Assembly (NCBI GenBank): GCA_007280515.1
Contig: QYPL01000005.1
Span: 1 to 64,000 of the forward strand
DNA length: 64,000 nt
DNA from: Sediminibacterium sp.
GTDB taxonomy: Bacteria; Bacteroidota; Bacteroidia; Chitinophagales; Chitinophagaceae
Reading direction: 5' to 3'
Shown here in pieces: positions 46,531-55,778 of the stretch (the first letter of the stretch is position 1; every line of letters starts with the position of its first letter). The notes beneath the pieces were generated by a model, which saw only the letters and a program-made list of their open reading frames with translations, was not told the origin of the DNA and did not search any database. Position numbers and translations under genes: made by a program.

Positions 46531-46785
46531 CTATTTCTCCTTAACTTCCTCAAATTCAATGTATTCTGCTTCCACTGGGGCTTCTTTTGGGGCTGTTTGC
46601 GCGTTTGTATTGTGAGCAGCATTATGACTGTTCTGTGCATTTCTAACAGCTTCTGCTTGCTGCTTCTGCATTTGTTCCATATTCTGTCTTACCGACTTCA
46701 CCCCTTTGCTTACTGGCACTACCACCTGAAATATTACTTTGTACAAAAAGTAAATCAAAAACCCATATAGAATAAACTTCGTCAT
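46531..46785 (-). CDS. DUF4834 family small membrane protein
   Basis: 84 residues from the ATG at 46783-46785 (MTKFILYGFLIYFLYKVIFQ). A longer reading from 46851 would cross the rimP promoter and is rejected. One N-terminal membrane helix (about 3-24), then a basic Gln-rich coiled region (SVRQNMEQMQKQQAEAVRNA) and an acidic tail (EYIEFEEVKEK). This is the DUF4834 layout found only in Bacteroidota; function unknown. It is divergent from rimP. Confidence 0.82.
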   Translation of the reverse strand: MTKFILYGFLIYFLYKVIFQVVVPVSKGVKSVRQNMEQMQKQQAEAVRNAQNSHNAAHNTNAQTAPKEAPVEAEYIEFEEVKEK

Positions 46786-46815
46786 ACTGCAAAAATAAGG
46801 TCCTTGCCAATATTT

Positions 46816-46847
46816 TTGGGATATTTCATCCTGTTTTATTACCTTTG
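46816..46847 (+). promoter_or_regulatory. Promoter of the rimP-nusA-infB operon
   Basis: TTG at 46816-46818 and a perfect TACCTTTG at 46840-46847 (consensus TAnnTTTG), 21 bases apart. Predicted transcription start near 46853 gives a leader of about 53 bases that contains the hairpin at 46869-46892. Confidence 0.6.
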
Positions 46848-46868
46848 GCAAAGAATAGAAGAAAATGT

Positions 46869-46900
46869 GAAGGGAACGATTTCGTTCCCTTCTTCTTTTT
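46869..46900 (+). terminator. Terminator-like hairpin in the rimP leader (candidate attenuator)
   Basis: Arms GAAGGGAACGA (46869-46879) and TCGTTCCCTTC (46882-46892) are exact complements, followed by a T-rich tract to 46900, then the rimP ATG at 46906. No plus-strand gene ends just before it: the HAD gene stops 380 bases upstream and a promoter lies between. It is therefore in the leader of its own operon and could cause premature termination or hide the ribosome entry site. Confidence 0.7.
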
Positions 46901-46905
46901 TAAGT

Positions 46906-47376
46906 ATGCAAGCAAACGAGATAATAGCCTTAGTGAATCCAATTTTGGACCAACTTCTCAAAGAGGAGCCTAGTTATTTCTGCGTTTCGGTGAAAGTGAA
47001 GCCAACCAACAATATCAAAATATTCTTGGACGGCGACCAAGGCCTGCCTATTGAAAAGTGCACTTTTATCAACAGGAAATTATACCGCATTATGGAAGAA
47101 GCGGCCTGGTTTCCGGAAGGCGATTTCTCTTTAGAGGTTTCTTCCCCAGGTATCGACGAGCCTTTAGTCTTGAATCGTCAGTATGTCAACAATAGGGGAC
47201 GCAAGGTAGAAATCACTTTTTTGGATGAAAGCATTAAAGAAGGAGTTTTAAAAACAGTAACAGAGAAAGATATATTAATAGAATGGACAGAAGGAAAGGG
47301 TAAGAAAGCAGCAGTGCAAACTTTATTAATTCCTTTTGATCAAATAAAAACAACAATCGTTCAAGTTCAATTTTAA
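46906..47376 (+). CDS. rimP: Ribosome maturation factor RimP
   Basis: 156 residues from the ATG at 46906 (MQANEII). The frame is open upstream to 46804, but that extension crosses the promoter and hairpin and is not RimP-like. The family core is PGIDEPLVLNRQYVNNRGRK (about 85-104, following SLEVSS) with the C-terminal SH3-like domain after it. It assists 30S subunit assembly. Position before nusA and infB is the conserved bacterial order. First gene of the operon; its start is 5 bases after the T-tract of a hairpin. Confidence 0.95.
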   Translation: MQANEIIALVNPILDQLLKEEPSYFCVSVKVKPTNNIKIFLDGDQGLPIEKCTFINRKLYRIMEEAAWFPEGDFSLEVSSPGIDEPLVLNRQYVNNRGRKVEITFLDESIKEGVLKTVTEKDILIEWTEGKGKKAAVQTLLIPFDQIKTTIVQVQF

Positions 47377-47418
47377 CCAACAAATCATCAAGCAAGTAGC
47401 TTGAAAAAAAATTATGTC

Positions 47419-48669
47419 ATGGCAAGTATAAATTTAATTGAAGCCTTTCAGGAGTTTAAAGACGCAGAAAGCATTGACCGTCCTACCATGATGAAAGTGG
47501 TAGAAGACGTATTCAAAACCTTATTAAGAAAAAAATACGGTAGTGATGAAAATTTTGACGTTATCGTAAACGCTGAAAAAGGTGACTTGGAAATTATTCG
47601 CCGTCGTCAAATTAGAGACGATGATGATGTAGATAATCCTTTAGAAGAAGTGTCTTATTCTGAAGCTATCAAAATTCAACCCGACTATGAAGTAGGAGAG
47701 GATTTATTAGAAGAAGTAGACATCTTGGACTTCGGAAGAAGAGCCATCCTAGCGGCTAAGCAAACATTAGCTTCTCGTATCAATGACTTGAAGAAAAACG
47801 CTTTAGTAAAGAAATATTCTGATAGAATTGGAGACATCATGAACGCTGAAATTTATCAAGTATGGAAAAAAGAAGTATTATTATTAGATGAAGAAGGCAA
47901 TGAATTAATTCTTCCAAAGTCGGAACAAATTCCTCAAGACTTTTTTAAGAAAGGAGAAAATATTAGAGCCGTTATTGCTAGAGTGGATATGAAAAATAAT
48001 TCACCAGTGATTATCTTATCTAGAACCAGCCCCTTATTCTTAGCCAAATTATTAGAAATAGAAGTGCCAGAAATTTTCGATGGTTTAATTACCATTAAGA
48101 AAATTGTACGCGAGCCAGGTGAGCGTGCTAAAGTAGCGGTGGAGTCTTTCGACGATAGAATTGATCCAGTAGGTGCTTGCGTAGGTATGAAAGGAAGTCG
48201 TATTCATGGTATTGTAAGGGAATTGAAAAATGAAAATATTGATGTAATTAATTTCACTACCAATACTCAATTATTAATTCAACGTTCTTTAACACCTTCA
48301 AAAATTAGTTATATGAATATTGACGCTGAAAAAATGCACGCTGAAGTGTATTTGAAAGCAGATCAAGTTTCATTAGCCATTGGACGTAGAGGGGTGAATA
48401 TTAAATTAGCTTCTGAATTAACGGGTTACGAATTAGATGTATACCGTGAAGACGAAGAAATTGTGGATGAATTTGATATTGACTTAGATGAATTTAGCGA
48501 TGAGATTGAAACATGGATTATTGATGAATTTAAGCGTGTGGGTTGCGATACGGCAAGAAGTATTTTAAACTTAGGCGCTGAAGAATTAGAAAAAAGAACA
48601 GACTTAGAAAAAGAAACGATTGCAGATGTGCGTCGAATCTTACAAGAAGAATTTGATAAAGGTGAATAA
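47419..48669 (+). CDS. nusA: Transcription termination/antitermination factor NusA
   Basis: 416 residues from the ATG at 47419 (MASINLIEAFQEF); a TTG at 47401 is a possible but unlikely earlier start. Domain order is standard: N-terminal RNA polymerase-binding domain (about 1-125), S1 (about 130-200), KH1 and KH2 (about 205-345, with VGACVGMKGSRIHGI and SLAIGRRGVNIKLA loops), then an acidic linker and one helix-hairpin-helix unit (about 365-416). It modulates pausing and termination. As NusA controls its own operon in E. coli, the hairpin ahead of rimP is a plausible target. Confidence 0.97.
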   Translation: MASINLIEAFQEFKDAESIDRPTMMKVVEDVFKTLLRKKYGSDENFDVIVNAEKGDLEIIRRRQIRDDDDVDNPLEEVSYSEAIKIQPDYEVGEDLLEEVDILDFGRRAILAAKQTLASRINDLKKNALVKKYSDRIGDIMNAEIYQVWKKEVLLLDEEGNELILPKSEQIPQDFFKKGENIRAVIARVDMKNNSPVIILSRTSPLFLAKLLEIEVPEIFDGLITIKKIVREPGERAKVAVESFDDRIDPVGACVGMKGSRIHGIVRELKNENIDVINFTTNTQLLIQRSLTPSKISYMNIDAEKMHAEVYLKADQVSLAIGRRGVNIKLASELTGYELDVYREDEEIVDEFDIDLDEFSDEIETWIIDEFKRVGCDTARSILNLGAEELEKRTDLEKETIADVRRILQEEFDKGE

Positions 48670-48686
48670 CCTTTAATTTTTGAAAG

Positions 48687-48694
48687 TATATTTG
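48687..48694 (+). promoter_or_regulatory. Possible internal -7 element before infB
   Basis: TATATTTG is a perfect match to TAnnTTTG, 60 bases before the infB ATG. I find no TTTG at the proper distance upstream, so it may be a weak internal promoter or coincidence. Confidence 0.3.
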
Positions 48695-48753
48695 TATTAG
48701 GCGAATCGTTCCGGGAAAACAGTCAATGATTTATCGGGACAAAAAACAACAGA

Positions 48754-51642
48754 ATGTCAGAATTGAAACTACCAAGATTGTTAGCAGCTGCTAAAGAATT
48801 CAACATCGGTCAAGACACCTTGATTGAATTCTTAGTGAAAAAAGGTTTTCCTAAAGACGACCTTAAGCCAACAGCTAAATTAACTGAGGATCAGTATTAT
48901 TCTCTACAAGCAGAATTTCAAAGCGATAAAGTAGCTAGAGATAAAGCAGACCATGTAGAGCTTCCTAAAAATGCTGTGGCCGATAAAGACAAGGCAAAAA
49001 AACCTGTTGTCGTTGAAGTAGAGGCAGCTAAACCTGTTAAAGCAGAACTGAAAGCAGAAGAGGTGAAAGCACCTGATGCAGAAGGAAAACTTAAAGCAGT
49101 GAAGGCAGCAGAAAAAGAAGTGGAGAAGCCTGTTACAGTTAAAATTGAGGCACCTGAAGTAGAGTCGCCTAAAGTAGTTGACAAAATAGATTTATCCTTA
49201 ATAGACTCTTCTACAAGACCTAAAAAATCGGCAAAGAAAACAGAAGAGCCAGCCAAAAAACCAGCCATAGAAACGCCTGCCAAAAAACCAGTAAAGAAAG
49301 AAGAGCCAGCAGCAAAGCCAGTGAAAGCAACGCGCGCTCCAGTAGATCATTCTATATCACCTGAAAATGTGCATGGCAAAATTGAAAATATTGCCACTAA
49401 AAAATTAGAAGGTCCTAAAGTAATGGGTAAAATTGATTTACCTATTAATAGCGATACCCGTCCTAAGCCATTGAGCCAAGAGGAAAAACGCAAACGTAAA
49501 CGTATTCCTTCTCATGGTCCTCAAGGCCCACAACAAGGGGGTGGTGGACAGGGCGGTAATCAAACACAGGGCGGAGGTCAAAGACCAGGTGGTGGTTATC
49601 AAGGACAAGGTGGAGGACAAAGACCAGGTGGTGGTTATCAAGGACCAGGTGGCGGACAAAGACCAGGTGGCGGACAAAGACCTGGTGGTAATAGAAATGC
49701 ACCTCAAACGGCAGAACAAAAAGAAATTGGTCAAAAAGCCATTCAGGATAAGATCAAAGAAACGCAAGCAAAATTAGCAGGCGCAGGTGGAAGAGGAAAA
49801 AGTTTGAAATCGAAATACAGACGTGCTAAAAGAGATGAGGCTGCAGAAAATGAAACCAATGAAATCACTGATAATAAATTACAGGTTACCGAGTTTGTAA
49901 CGGTAAGTGAGTTATCAAGTTTGATGGATGTAAGTTTTGCAGATATTATTAGCAAGTGTATGAACTTGGGTATCATGGTTTCTATTAACCAACGTTTAGA
50001 TGCAGAAGTAATTGAACTAGTTGCCAGTGAATTTGGTTTTGAAGTAGAATTTGTGGGATTAGAAGATGCAGAAGAAATGGATGAAGAAGAAGAAGCAGAC
50101 GATTTAGCTAATTTAATAGAGCGTCCGCCGATTGTAACTATCATGGGTCACGTTGACCATGGTAAAACCTCTTTACTAGATTATATCCGTAATGCCAATG
50201 TGGTGGCAGGCGAGGCAGGAGGAATTACACAACATATTGGTGCTTATGAAGTGACTTTGCCGAATGGTAAGGCCATTACTTTCTTAGATACACCGGGTCA
50301 CGAAGCTTTTACAGCCATGCGTGCGCGTGGTGCGAAAGTAACCGATATCGCCATTATTGTAGTAGCTGCCGATGACGCAGTGATGCCACAAACCAAGGAA
50401 GCCATTAGTCACGCCCAAGCAGCAAATGTGCCAATGATTTTTGCGGTGAATAAAATTGATAAGGATGGTGCACAGCCTCAAAAAATATATGAACAACTTT
50501 CTCAAATGAATATTTTAGTAGAGGCTTGGGGCGGTAAATTCCAAAACCAAGAATTATCTGCTAGACAAGGTTTAAATGTGGATGCATTATTAGAAAAGGT
50601 TATTTTAGAATCTGATTTATTAGAATTAAAAGCCAACCCCAATAGAGAAGGTTCAGGAAGTATTATTGAAGCCTCTTTAGATAAAGGGCGTGGTTATGTT
50701 GCTACTATATTAGTACAAAATGGAACTTTAAGACAAGGCGATTTAATTTTATCTGGTCAGTTCTATGGTAGAGTGAAGGCCATGTTTAACGAGCGTAATC
50801 AACGTATTGAAGTAGCACCCCCTTCTACACCAGTGGTTATCTTAGGTTTAAATGGTGCACCACAAGCGGGTGAGAAATTTAAAGTGTACAATGACGAGGC
50901 AGAAGCAAAAGAATTAGCTACTAAGCGTGCTCAATTATTAAGAGAGCAAGGTTTAAGAACTAGAAAACATATTACACTTGATGAAATTGGTCGTCGTTTA
51001 GCCTTAGGTAACTTTAAAGAATTAAATATTATCATTAAAGGTGACGTGGATGGATCTGTTGAAGCCTTAAGTGATTCATTACAAAAATTATCTACTGAAG
51101 AAATTGCGATTAGAGTTATTTTAAAAGGAGTAGGTCAAATTTCCGAATCGGATGTTTTACTTTCTGCAGCCTCTGACGCCATTATCATTGGATTTAACGT
51201 TCGACCTTCTATGCAAGCCAATAAATTGGCAGAAACAGAAGGTGTGGAAATTAAATTATACTCTATTATCTACAACGCAATTGATGAAATTAAGTCTGCG
51301 ATGGAAGGTATGTTGGAACCAAAAATTCAAGAAAAAATTGTGGCCAACGTAGAAGTAAGAGAAGTGTATAAATTTGATAAGGCTACCGTTGCTGGATGTT
51401 TCGTACTCGATGGCAAGTTGAGCAGAAATAGCAAGATTAGAATTATACGTGATGGTATCGTTGAATATCCTAAAGGAGAAGGACAAAGTGCTGAATTAGG
51501 TAGTTTAAAGCGTTTCAAAGACGATGTGAAAGATGTCGTATCGAATATGGAATGTGGTTTAACCATTAAAAACTTTATTGACCTTAAAGTAGGGGATATT
51601 GTGGAAGCCTTTGAAGAAGAGGAAGTAAAACGTACTTTATAA
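48754..51642 (+). CDS. infB: Translation initiation factor IF-2
   Basis: 962 residues. It delivers initiator fMet-tRNA to the 30S subunit. The N-terminus has an IF2_N domain (about 1-55) and a long Lys/Ala/Glu/Pro-rich linker (about 65-240), then a Gly/Gln/Arg-rich repeat tract (about 258-315), a second IF2_N-like helix bundle (about 375-430), and the G domain with G1 GHVDHGKT (about 464), G3 DTPGH, G4 NKID and G5 SARQG. Domains II-IV follow with the fMet-tRNA-binding C2 at the end. The long linker is usual in Bacteroidota but the Gly-Gln-Arg tract is striking. Third gene of the rimP operon. Confidence 0.98.
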   Translation: MSELKLPRLLAAAKEFNIGQDTLIEFLVKKGFPKDDLKPTAKLTEDQYYSLQAEFQSDKVARDKADHVELPKNAVADKDKAKKPVVVEVEAAKPVKAELKAEEVKAPDAEGKLKAVKAAEKEVEKPVTVKIEAPEVESPKVVDKIDLSLIDSSTRPKKSAKKTEEPAKKPAIETPAKKPVKKEEPAAKPVKATRAPVDHSISPENVHGKIENIATKKLEGPKVMGKIDLPINSDTRPKPLSQEEKRKRKRIPSHGPQGPQQGGGGQGGNQTQGGGQRPGGGYQGQGGGQRPGGGYQGPGGGQRPGGGQRPGGNRNAPQTAEQKEIGQKAIQDKIKETQAKLAGAGGRGKSLKSKYRRAKRDEAAENETNEITDNKLQVTEFVTVSELSSLMDVSFADIISKCMNLGIMVSINQRLDAEVIELVASEFGFEVEFVGLEDAEEMDEEEEADDLANLIERPPIVTIMGHVDHGKTSLLDYIRNANVVAGEAGGITQHIGAYEVTLPNGKAITFLDTPGHEAFTAMRARGAKVTDIAIIVVAADDAVMPQTKEAISHAQAANVPMIFAVNKIDKDGAQPQKIYEQLSQMNILVEAWGGKFQNQELSARQGLNVDALLEKVILESDLLELKANPNREGSGSIIEASLDKGRGYVATILVQNGTLRQGDLILSGQFYGRVKAMFNERNQRIEVAPPSTPVVILGLNGAPQAGEKFKVYNDEAEAKELATKRAQLLREQGLRTRKHITLDEIGRRLALGNFKELNIIIKGDVDGSVEALSDSLQKLSTEEIAIRVILKGVGQISESDVLLSAASDAIIIGFNVRPSMQANKLAETEGVEIKLYSIIYNAIDEIKSAMEGMLEPKIQEKIVANVEVREVYKFDKATVAGCFVLDGKLSRNSKIRIIRDGIVEYPKGEGQSAELGSLKRFKDDVKDVVSNMECGLTIKNFIDLKVGDIVEAFEEEEVKRTL
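49540..49692 (+). repeat. Imperfect tandem repeats coding for the Gly/Gln/Arg tract of IF-2
   Basis: Repeated units of about 15-42 bases encode [12 protein letters not shown](Q/P) and shorter GGGQRPG forms several times in a row. The nucleotide copies are nearly identical (for example GGACAAAGACCAGGTGG recurs), which suggests recent duplication and likely length variation between strains. It also creates false open frames on the other strand and in the +2 frame. Confidence 0.85.
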
Positions 51643-51661
51643 AATAATTAAGATTTGCTAT

Positions 51662-51697
51662 TTGGGTAAATGACCCAATCGGCAGAACTTTACCCAA
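51662..51697 (+). promoter_or_regulatory. Alternative hairpins in the leader of the surA-like gene
   Basis: TTGGGTAAA (51662-51670) can pair with TTTACCCAA (51689-51697) across an 18-base loop, or its TTGGGT part can pair with ACCCAA at 51673-51678. The two structures exclude each other. They end 13 bases before the ATG at 51711, between infB and this gene. Function, if any, is inferred. Confidence 0.4.
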
Positions 51698-51710
51698 TAA
51701 TAAAAAATAG

Positions 51711-53102
51711 ATGAAATTAATTAGCATTGCATTTTCTTTATTTTGTTTGACCATGTCTTTTTCGGCAAAAGCACAGGTAAAGAAAGTATTAGCAGATAAA
51801 ATAGTAGCCACCGTAGGCGATAAATTTATTTTAAAATCGGATGTCGAGAATGCCATTAGTGATTTCAAACGTCAAGCACAAGGCCAGGACAATGTTATTA
51901 TTCCTACAGAATGTAAAATGATAGAAGGACAATTAATTCGTAAGTCTTTAGTTTTACAAGCCATGAAAGATTCTATCAATGTTACAGAAGAGGAAGTAGA
52001 AGTAGCCATGGAAAGTCGTATTCGTAATTTCATTCAGCAATTTGGTTCAAGAGAAGTTTTAGAAGAAGTAGCTGGCCGTTCTGTTTTTCAATTAAAAGAG
52101 GATTTCCGTATTTTAATTAAAGAACAAAAATTAGCCGACGAAATGCAGGCTAAAATTGTAGAAAAAATTAAAATCACCCCTACTGAAGTTAGAAATTACT
52201 ATAATAAAATACCTGTGGACAGCCTGCCTTTATATGAAAGTGAAGTGCAAGTAACAGAACTGGTAATGCATCCAAAAGCCAATAGAGATGTGGAAGAATA
52301 TGTGATTAAGCAAATGTTGGAGTATAGAAAACAAATCGAATCAGGGGCGAATAAGTTTGATCAATTAGTTAAATTATATTCTGAAGACCCTAGTGCTAAG
52401 GAAAACCTAGGTTTATTTAATTTGAACCGTAATGAGAAAAATTTTGATCCTGCTTTTATGGCTGGTTCATTCCGTTTGAAAGAAGGCCAAATTTCTGCAC
52501 CTATTAAATCTAAATTTGGTTACCACATCATTCAACTTATTTCAAGATCGGGTGATGAAGCGGTGGTAAAACATATCTTGCGTATTCCCCCAATTACCAA
52601 TGATGAAATCAAAGAAACAAAATTATTTCTAGATAGTATCAGAAAAGAATTGAAGGCGAATAGGTTAAGTTTTGGAGAGGCAGTTAATAAGTTTAGTGAT
52701 GATGATAATAGTAAGTTTAGCGGTGGTGCTGTAACAGGTCGTGATGGGTCTACTTATGTAAATATTGACCAACTAGATAAAGACATGGTAATCTTAATGC
52801 AAAATATGAAGCCAGGCGATATTTCTACGCCGCAGGTTTATTTAGACGATCGAGGTAGAAAAACAGTAAGACTTATTTATTTCAAAGAACGTACTACTCC
52901 CCACAAAGAAAATTTAAAAGAAGATTATAATAAAGTTTCACAACGTGCACTAGAAGAAAAAAAGGCAAAGTCAATGGAGACTTGGTTTAAAGAGCATGTA
53001 CCTAATTATTATGTTTTTATAGACGACGCCTTTCAAGGTTGTGTTGAATTAACTGATTGGACTAAAGTAGCTAATCAGATTGTGAAAGAAAAAGTATTTT
53101 AA
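51711..53102 (+). CDS. surA: SurA-like periplasmic peptidyl-prolyl isomerase
   Basis: 463 residues with signal peptide (ending FSAKAQ). N-terminal SurA chaperone helices (about 30-165) and two parvulin-type PPIase domains, roughly 178-280 (SEDPSAKENLGLFNLNR, FGYHIIQLISR) and 285-395. It should escort outer-membrane proteins through the periplasm. It lies 68 bases after infB on the same strand; the intervening leader holds mutually exclusive hairpins and no clear terminator. Assigned as SurA-like by layout; whether it is the main SurA cannot be told. Confidence 0.88.
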   Translation: MKLISIAFSLFCLTMSFSAKAQVKKVLADKIVATVGDKFILKSDVENAISDFKRQAQGQDNVIIPTECKMIEGQLIRKSLVLQAMKDSINVTEEEVEVAMESRIRNFIQQFGSREVLEEVAGRSVFQLKEDFRILIKEQKLADEMQAKIVEKIKITPTEVRNYYNKIPVDSLPLYESEVQVTELVMHPKANRDVEEYVIKQMLEYRKQIESGANKFDQLVKLYSEDPSAKENLGLFNLNRNEKNFDPAFMAGSFRLKEGQISAPIKSKFGYHIIQLISRSGDEAVVKHILRIPPITNDEIKETKLFLDSIRKELKANRLSFGEAVNKFSDDDNSKFSGGAVTGRDGSTYVNIDQLDKDMVILMQNMKPGDISTPQVYLDDRGRKTVRLIYFKERTTPHKENLKEDYNKVSQRALEEKKAKSMETWFKEHVPNYYVFIDDAFQGCVELTDWTKVANQIVKEKVF

Positions 53103-53116
53103 CGCCACACACTAGT

Positions 53117-53836
53117 ATGTCATCTATTTTTTATCCAGCGAATGAAAGAGGCCATGTTCAATTTGATTGGCTAGATACCTACCATAGTTTTAGTTTTGGA
53201 CAATATCATGATCCTACTAAAATTCATTTTGGAGCACTTCGTGTTTTAAATGACGACAAAATTGATGCAGCCATGGGTTTCGGTACCCATTCCCATGATA
53301 ACATGGAAATTATTACCATTCCTTTATTTGGAGATTTACACCATCGTGATAGTACAGGAAGAGACTGCATTATTAAAGAGCATGATGTTCAAATAATGAG
53401 TGCAGGTTCTGGTATTCAACACAGCGAAGTCAATCCCAATAAAGATAAAAGGGTTGAGTTGTTCCAAATTTGGATATTTCCCAAAGAGAAAAATATTACC
53501 CCTAGGTATGATCAAAAATCATTTCTTCCAGAAGACAGGGTGGATCAGCTTCTTACCGTAGTTTCTCCCAATGAACCAGGTACCTTATTCATTAACCAGG
53601 ATGCCTGGTTGTCCTTAGGCCATTTTAAAAAGCCTTTTTCTACTAATTATTCCATGCACCAAGAGGGCCAAGGCCTTTTTGCCATCTGTATTGAAGGAAC
53701 TTGCACTTTGGGAGGTCAAGTCTTAGGTCGCAGAGATGCAGTGGGCATTTCGGGGGTAGAAGCGGTCCAAATAGATGCGACAGCCGGCTCCGACCTACTA
53801 CTTATTGAAATTCCACATTTTATTCCAGGAGCTTAG
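53117..53836 (+). CDS. Pirin family protein (YhhW-like quercetinase type)
   Basis: 239 residues, a bicupin. The N-terminal cupin carries GFGTHSHDNMEIITIPL (metal-binding His pair and Glu, about 54-70) and later SAGSGIQHSEVNPN (about 93-106) with a fourth ligand His. The C-terminal cupin is shorter. E. coli YhhW of this family has quercetin 2,3-dioxygenase activity, but the natural role is unclear. It begins 14 bases after the surA-like stop, so likely co-transcribed. Confidence 0.93.
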   Translation: MSSIFYPANERGHVQFDWLDTYHSFSFGQYHDPTKIHFGALRVLNDDKIDAAMGFGTHSHDNMEIITIPLFGDLHHRDSTGRDCIIKEHDVQIMSAGSGIQHSEVNPNKDKRVELFQIWIFPKEKNITPRYDQKSFLPEDRVDQLLTVVSPNEPGTLFINQDAWLSLGHFKKPFSTNYSMHQEGQGLFAICIEGTCTLGGQVLGRRDAVGISGVEAVQIDATAGSDLLLIEIPHFIPGA

Positions 53837-53861
53837 AAATTTTTTTACTTCTTTACTAGTA

Positions 53862-53881
53862 TACAATAGCTAACTATTGTA
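53862..53881. promoter_or_regulatory. 20-bp inverted repeat and overlapping -7-like element before the PurF-like gene
   Basis: TACAATAG (53862-53869), CTAA, CTATTGTA (53874-53881): exact 8-bp arms. TAAATTTA at 53880-53887 matches seven of eight bases of TAnnTTTG, so the dyad would overlap the promoter, a repressor-like arrangement 25 bases before the ATG at 53907. Confidence 0.5.
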
Positions 53882-53906
53882 AATTTAGGACTCCTTAAAC
53901 TCTATC

Positions 53907-55754
53907 ATGAGCGACGAAATCAAACACGAGTGTGGGCTAGCCTATATTCGACTTAGAAAACCTCTTTCTTATTACCTTCAAAAAAGAGGGTCGGTTACCT
54001 ACGGATTAAACAAATTATACTTGTTGATGGAAAAACAGCACAATCGTGGACAAGATGGTGCGGGTTTGGCAACACTTAAATTAAATATTGAACCAGGCAA
54101 TCCTTTCTTATATCGTTTACGCAGTAATGCGCAACAACCTATTGCCGATCTATTTTATAAAATAGGTTTAGAAATTCAAGAGCTTGAAAAATTTCAACCA
54201 GATATTGCTAAGCATCCTGGTTTAATGAAAGGTCATTTACCTTTTATGGGTGAAATTTTATTGGGTCATTTGCGTTACGGAACACAAGGGAAAAACAATC
54301 TTGATTTTTGTCATCCCTTTATCAAGCGCAATTTAGTACCTGGTAAAAATTTAGCCTTGGCAGGTAATTTTAATTTAGTGAACACTGACGAACTTTTTGA
54401 ACACATAAAATTAGACCCGGCCCCTTTTGAAAAACAAAGCGATTTAGCAGCCATGATGGAAGTAATTCATCATTTCCTAAGTAACGAAGAATCTATTAAT
54501 CCTAATAACCCCAATATTGCCGATGTTTTAAAAAAAGCAGTTCCTTTATTTGACGGAGGCTTTACAGTGGGCGGTTTGGTAGGTAATGGTCATAGTTTTA
54601 TATTAAGAGATGCTCATGGCATTAGACCTGCTTATTATTATATCGATGATGAAGTAATTGTTGCTGCTAGTGAAAGAGCTGCTATAAGAACCACTTTTAA
54701 TGTGGGCGAGAATGAAGTATTGGAACTCATGCCTGGACAAGCCTTGCTAGTGGACGATGAAGGCAATTATAAAATTGAACAAATTATTGAACCTAAAGAA
54801 AGACGCGCTTGCTCTTTTGAAAGAATTTATTTTTCAAGAGGTAGTGATGAAAAAATTTATAGAGAAAGAATTGCCTTAGGCAATCATTTAAGTAAAATTG
54901 TTTTAGAGCGTATTGGTAATGATTTAAAAAATACTATTTTCTCTTATATTCCTAATACTGCAGAGGTAGCCTTTTATGGTTTAGTAAAAGGCATGGAAGA
55001 GTATTTGAATAAAATTAAGGTAGAGAGAATTTTAAGTTGGGGTACTGATGTCAGTGAAGAGAAGTTAGAGGCCATGATTAATCGTAAAATTAGACAAGAA
55101 AAAATTGCCATTAAAGATGTAAAACTACGCACTTTCATTACAGCGGATACCAATAGAAATGAAATGGTGCAGCACGTATACGATATTACCTATGGCACCG
55201 TGCGTAAAGATGAAGATACCTTGGTTATTATTGATGATAGTATTGTAAGAGGGACTACTTTAAAAGAAAGCATTATTAGAATGCTATCTCGTTTAGGTCC
55301 TAAAAAAATAATTGTAGTTTCTTCTGCGCCTCAAATTAGATACCCAGACTGTTATGGTATTGACATGAGTAAGATGAACGACTTTATTGCCTTTAGAGCA
55401 GTGATTGCTTTATTGAATGAGAAGGGAATGACTCATATTATTGTCGAGACTTATCAAAAAATAATTACTTTAGAATCGTCTAATGAATTACATACTGAAA
55501 ATGTGGTGCGTCAATTATACAAACCATTTACCCCTGAAGAAATTTCAGATAAAATTGCGCAGTTAATTACCCCTGAAGATATTAAAATACCTGTTGAAGT
55601 TATTTATCAGACTATTGAGGCTTTACATGACTGTTGTCCGACCAATACCGGTGACTGGTATTTTACAGGAAACTATCCTACCCCTGGAGGTAATAAAGTT
55701 TGTAATAAGGCCTTTAAAAATTATGTGGAAGGGAAAAATGTAAGAGGGTATTAA
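53907..55754 (+). CDS. Long amidophosphoribosyltransferase (PurF)-like protein
   Basis: 615 residues, about 100 more than typical PurF. Ntn-type glutaminase domain first: the likely nucleophile is C9 (KHECGLAYIRL), so an eight-residue propeptide would be removed. NRGQDGAGLA (46-55) and LRYGTQGKNN are conserved glutaminase motifs. The PRPP loop LVIIDDSIVRGTT (about 436-449) of the C-terminal phosphoribosyltransferase is intact. Bacteroidota often encode both a normal PurF and this longer paralogue. It may be the purine-pathway enzyme or a relative with another acceptor; no pur genes are adjacent. It has its own operator-like dyad. Confidence 0.88.
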   Translation: MSDEIKHECGLAYIRLRKPLSYYLQKRGSVTYGLNKLYLLMEKQHNRGQDGAGLATLKLNIEPGNPFLYRLRSNAQQPIADLFYKIGLEIQELEKFQPDIAKHPGLMKGHLPFMGEILLGHLRYGTQGKNNLDFCHPFIKRNLVPGKNLALAGNFNLVNTDELFEHIKLDPAPFEKQSDLAAMMEVIHHFLSNEESINPNNPNIADVLKKAVPLFDGGFTVGGLVGNGHSFILRDAHGIRPAYYYIDDEVIVAASERAAIRTTFNVGENEVLELMPGQALLVDDEGNYKIEQIIEPKERRACSFERIYFSRGSDEKIYRERIALGNHLSKIVLERIGNDLKNTIFSYIPNTAEVAFYGLVKGMEEYLNKIKVERILSWGTDVSEEKLEAMINRKIRQEKIAIKDVKLRTFITADTNRNEMVQHVYDITYGTVRKDEDTLVIIDDSIVRGTTLKESIIRMLSRLGPKKIIVVSSAPQIRYPDCYGIDMSKMNDFIAFRAVIALLNEKGMTHIIVETYQKIITLESSNELHTENVVRQLYKPFTPEEISDKIAQLITPEDIKIPVEVIYQTIEALHDCCPTNTGDWYFTGNYPTPGGNKVCNKAFKNYVEGKNVRGY

Positions 55755-55778
55755 ATGAGCATCTTTTAGAGGGGGAAC

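Noticed and set aside
46509..46534. 13-bp tandem repeat (TTCTTCCCTCTAA/T twice) at the end of the DUF4834 gene
   Set aside because: Only two short pyrimidine-rich units overlapping a stop codon; no sign of function.
46804..46905. N-terminal extension of rimP from ATG 46804
   Set aside because: The extension crosses the promoter and hairpin and is not RimP-like; ATG 46906 matches the family start.
49438..49777. Open frames on the minus strand and in another plus frame across the infB repeat tract
   Set aside because: Shadows produced by the low-complexity Gly/Gln/Arg-coding repeats; the infB frame is unambiguous.
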